This document shows, piece by piece, positions 62,827 through 64,000 of a DNA stretch of 64,000 bases; position 1 is the stretch's first letter, and each line of letters opens with the position of its first letter. Origin of the DNA: Syngnathus acus (Eukaryota > Chordata > Actinopteri > Syngnathiformes > Syngnathidae); contig NC_051103.1 of NCBI RefSeq assembly GCF_901709675.1, positions 5,379,501 to 5,443,500 on the forward strand, read 5' to 3'. Both the position numbers and the translations under genes were made by a program. Under the pieces are notes generated by a model that saw nothing but the letters and a program-made list of their open reading frames with translations, was not told where the DNA came from and made no database searches.

Positions 62827-64000
62827 ATGGCGGAGGCCCACCAGGCAGTGGCCTTCCAGTTCACCGTCACCCCGGAGGGCATCGATCTGCAGCTGTCCCA
62901 TCAGGCCCTCACCGAGATCTACCGCTCAGGCCTCCGCTCCTGGAAGAAACGTATCATTAGACTCAAGGTATGTTTGTCAGGTCAGCACTCCTACACACCA
63001 TCGGGATTAGCAATCAATCCGTCCTCTTCTCTCCCAAACAGAACAGCGTGATCACGGGAGTGTATCCCGCCAGCCCGTCCTCGTGGCTCTTTGTGGTCAT
63101 TGCCATCCTGGCCACAATGTACACTCGCTCCGACCCTTCCATGGGACTCATAGCCAAGATACAGGAGCACCTGCCCGTCAGGTACTAGCGTCGATGTAGA
63201 ATTAAAACCCCCGCCTTTCACCGAAATGCTCTTAAACAGTTTGCCGTGTGTTCTTTTCCGCTCCCGCAGCCAGTCCATGAGCAGCCAATGTCAGACGGTG
63301 GTTTCGGCGGTGCTCTTCAGCACGCTGCTGTGGCTCCTTCTCATCTTCACCATGCGCCTGTGCCTCAAGCAGCTCCTCTCCTACCACCGCTGGATATTCG
63401 AGCAGCACGGCAAGATGTCCACCACCACCAAAGTCTGGGTGGTCAGTCAGTGTAGTTTTGAAGTACTTTTGTATTATCTTTTTTTTTTTTATGTAATAAC
63501 CACGTGCTTGTGTCCATATGCCAGGCACTGGTGCGTATCTTCTCTGGCAGAAAGCCTCTGCTCTACAGTTACCAGGGCTCGCTGCCAAACCTGCCTGTGC
63601 CGGCCATTAAGGACACGCTCAAGCGGGTGAGTTGTCATGTGACGTGCAGGAAATGATGGCTGCCTATAAATGGCTTTGTCATCATTTTATCGTGTCATCT
63701 GAGCCACGTTTGTTGTCCACCTTTACACGTCCTTCAGTATTTGGAGTCCGTGCGTCCGCTGATGGATGACACCGAATACGAGCGGATGACCAAACTGGCC
63801 GGCGAATTTGAGAGCCGCCTTGGAAATCGTTTGCAATGGTACCTCAAACTCAAATCCCTCTGGGCCGCCAACTATGTGAGTGTAACTTCCACTTTGGAAG
63901 ATGGCCTTCACAATGCATCGCTTTTAAAAATGTCTGTGTCGCTATCTTGAAGATGACTCAGCGGGCAACAGTTGTTGCATTAAATAAGTCCTTCGTGTTT
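62827..64000 (+). CDS. cpt1a: Carnitine O-palmitoyltransferase 1, 5' part (continues beyond window)
   Basis: Five exons: 62827-62967, 63042-63181, 63270-63441, 63525-63626 and 63738-63875. The last ends with a donor (ACTAT|GTGAGT) and the gene runs off the right edge. The start [20 protein letters not shown] is diagnostic of CPT1. Next come [20 protein letters not shown], a first membrane helix ([15 protein letters not shown]), a second ([19 protein letters not shown]), then [16 protein letters not shown] and [20 protein letters not shown]. The catalytic His and the acyltransferase core are not in the window. Family role: transfers long-chain acyl groups from CoA to carnitine at the outer mitochondrial membrane, inhibited by malonyl-CoA through the N-terminus. 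The sequence is nearest CPT1A; its position beside adm5/PRR12/IRF3 parallels human CPT1C, so the exact paralogue is uncertain. Confidence 0.9.

Overview
The window is vertebrate, almost certainly teleost, nuclear DNA. Genes are split by GT-AG introns, introns and spacers are AT-rich and short, and small hAT-like and foldback elements are scattered through them. The protein families are vertebrate-specific (IRF3, TRPM4, adrenomedullin 5, PRR12, BRSK1). I cannot name the species. All gene models were built by hand from splice signals, reading-frame continuity and remembered family sequences; no alignment was run, and exon edges may be off by a base or so.

Layout. 1-2147 (+): 3' half of a GPI-anchored matrix metalloproteinase (MMP25-like). 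3097-11812 (-): three tandem CA4-like carbonic anhydrase genes, all keeping the zinc-binding histidines. 14017-23691 (-): a 28-exon TRPM4-type channel. 24516-25272 (-): adrenomedullin-5 hormone precursor. 27959-31870 (+): a divergent RIC8 (synembryn) with two extra charged insertions. 32707-35319 (-): IRF3. 37500-49275 (-): PRR12, with a single 4.7-kb coding exon. 51354-52083 (+): a small twin-CX9C gene related to COX17 but without its copper-binding cysteine pair. 54003-59107 (+): BRSK1 kinase. 62827 to the right edge (+): the 5' part of a carnitine palmitoyltransferase 1 gene.

TRPM4, ADM5, IRF3, PRR12, BRSK1 and a CPT1 gene all have human relatives on 19q13.3-q13.4, so most of this window is a conserved-synteny block. 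That supports calling the channel TRPM4 rather than TRPM5, the IRF IRF3 rather than IRF7, and the kinase BRSK1 rather than BRSK2. The genes do not form one pathway; they are neighbours by ancestry.

Most worth a second look: the COX17-like gene without the CC motif; an internal Gly-Lys-Arg site in the ADM5 hormone; loss of the His64 proton shuttle (to Lys) in one carbonic anhydrase copy; a Gln-to-Glu change in the presumed TRPM4 calcium site; the acidic insertions in RIC8; a Met variant of the IRF3 pLxIS motif; lineage-specific His/Gln repeats in PRR12; and a ~565-bp foldback element in a TRPM4 intron.
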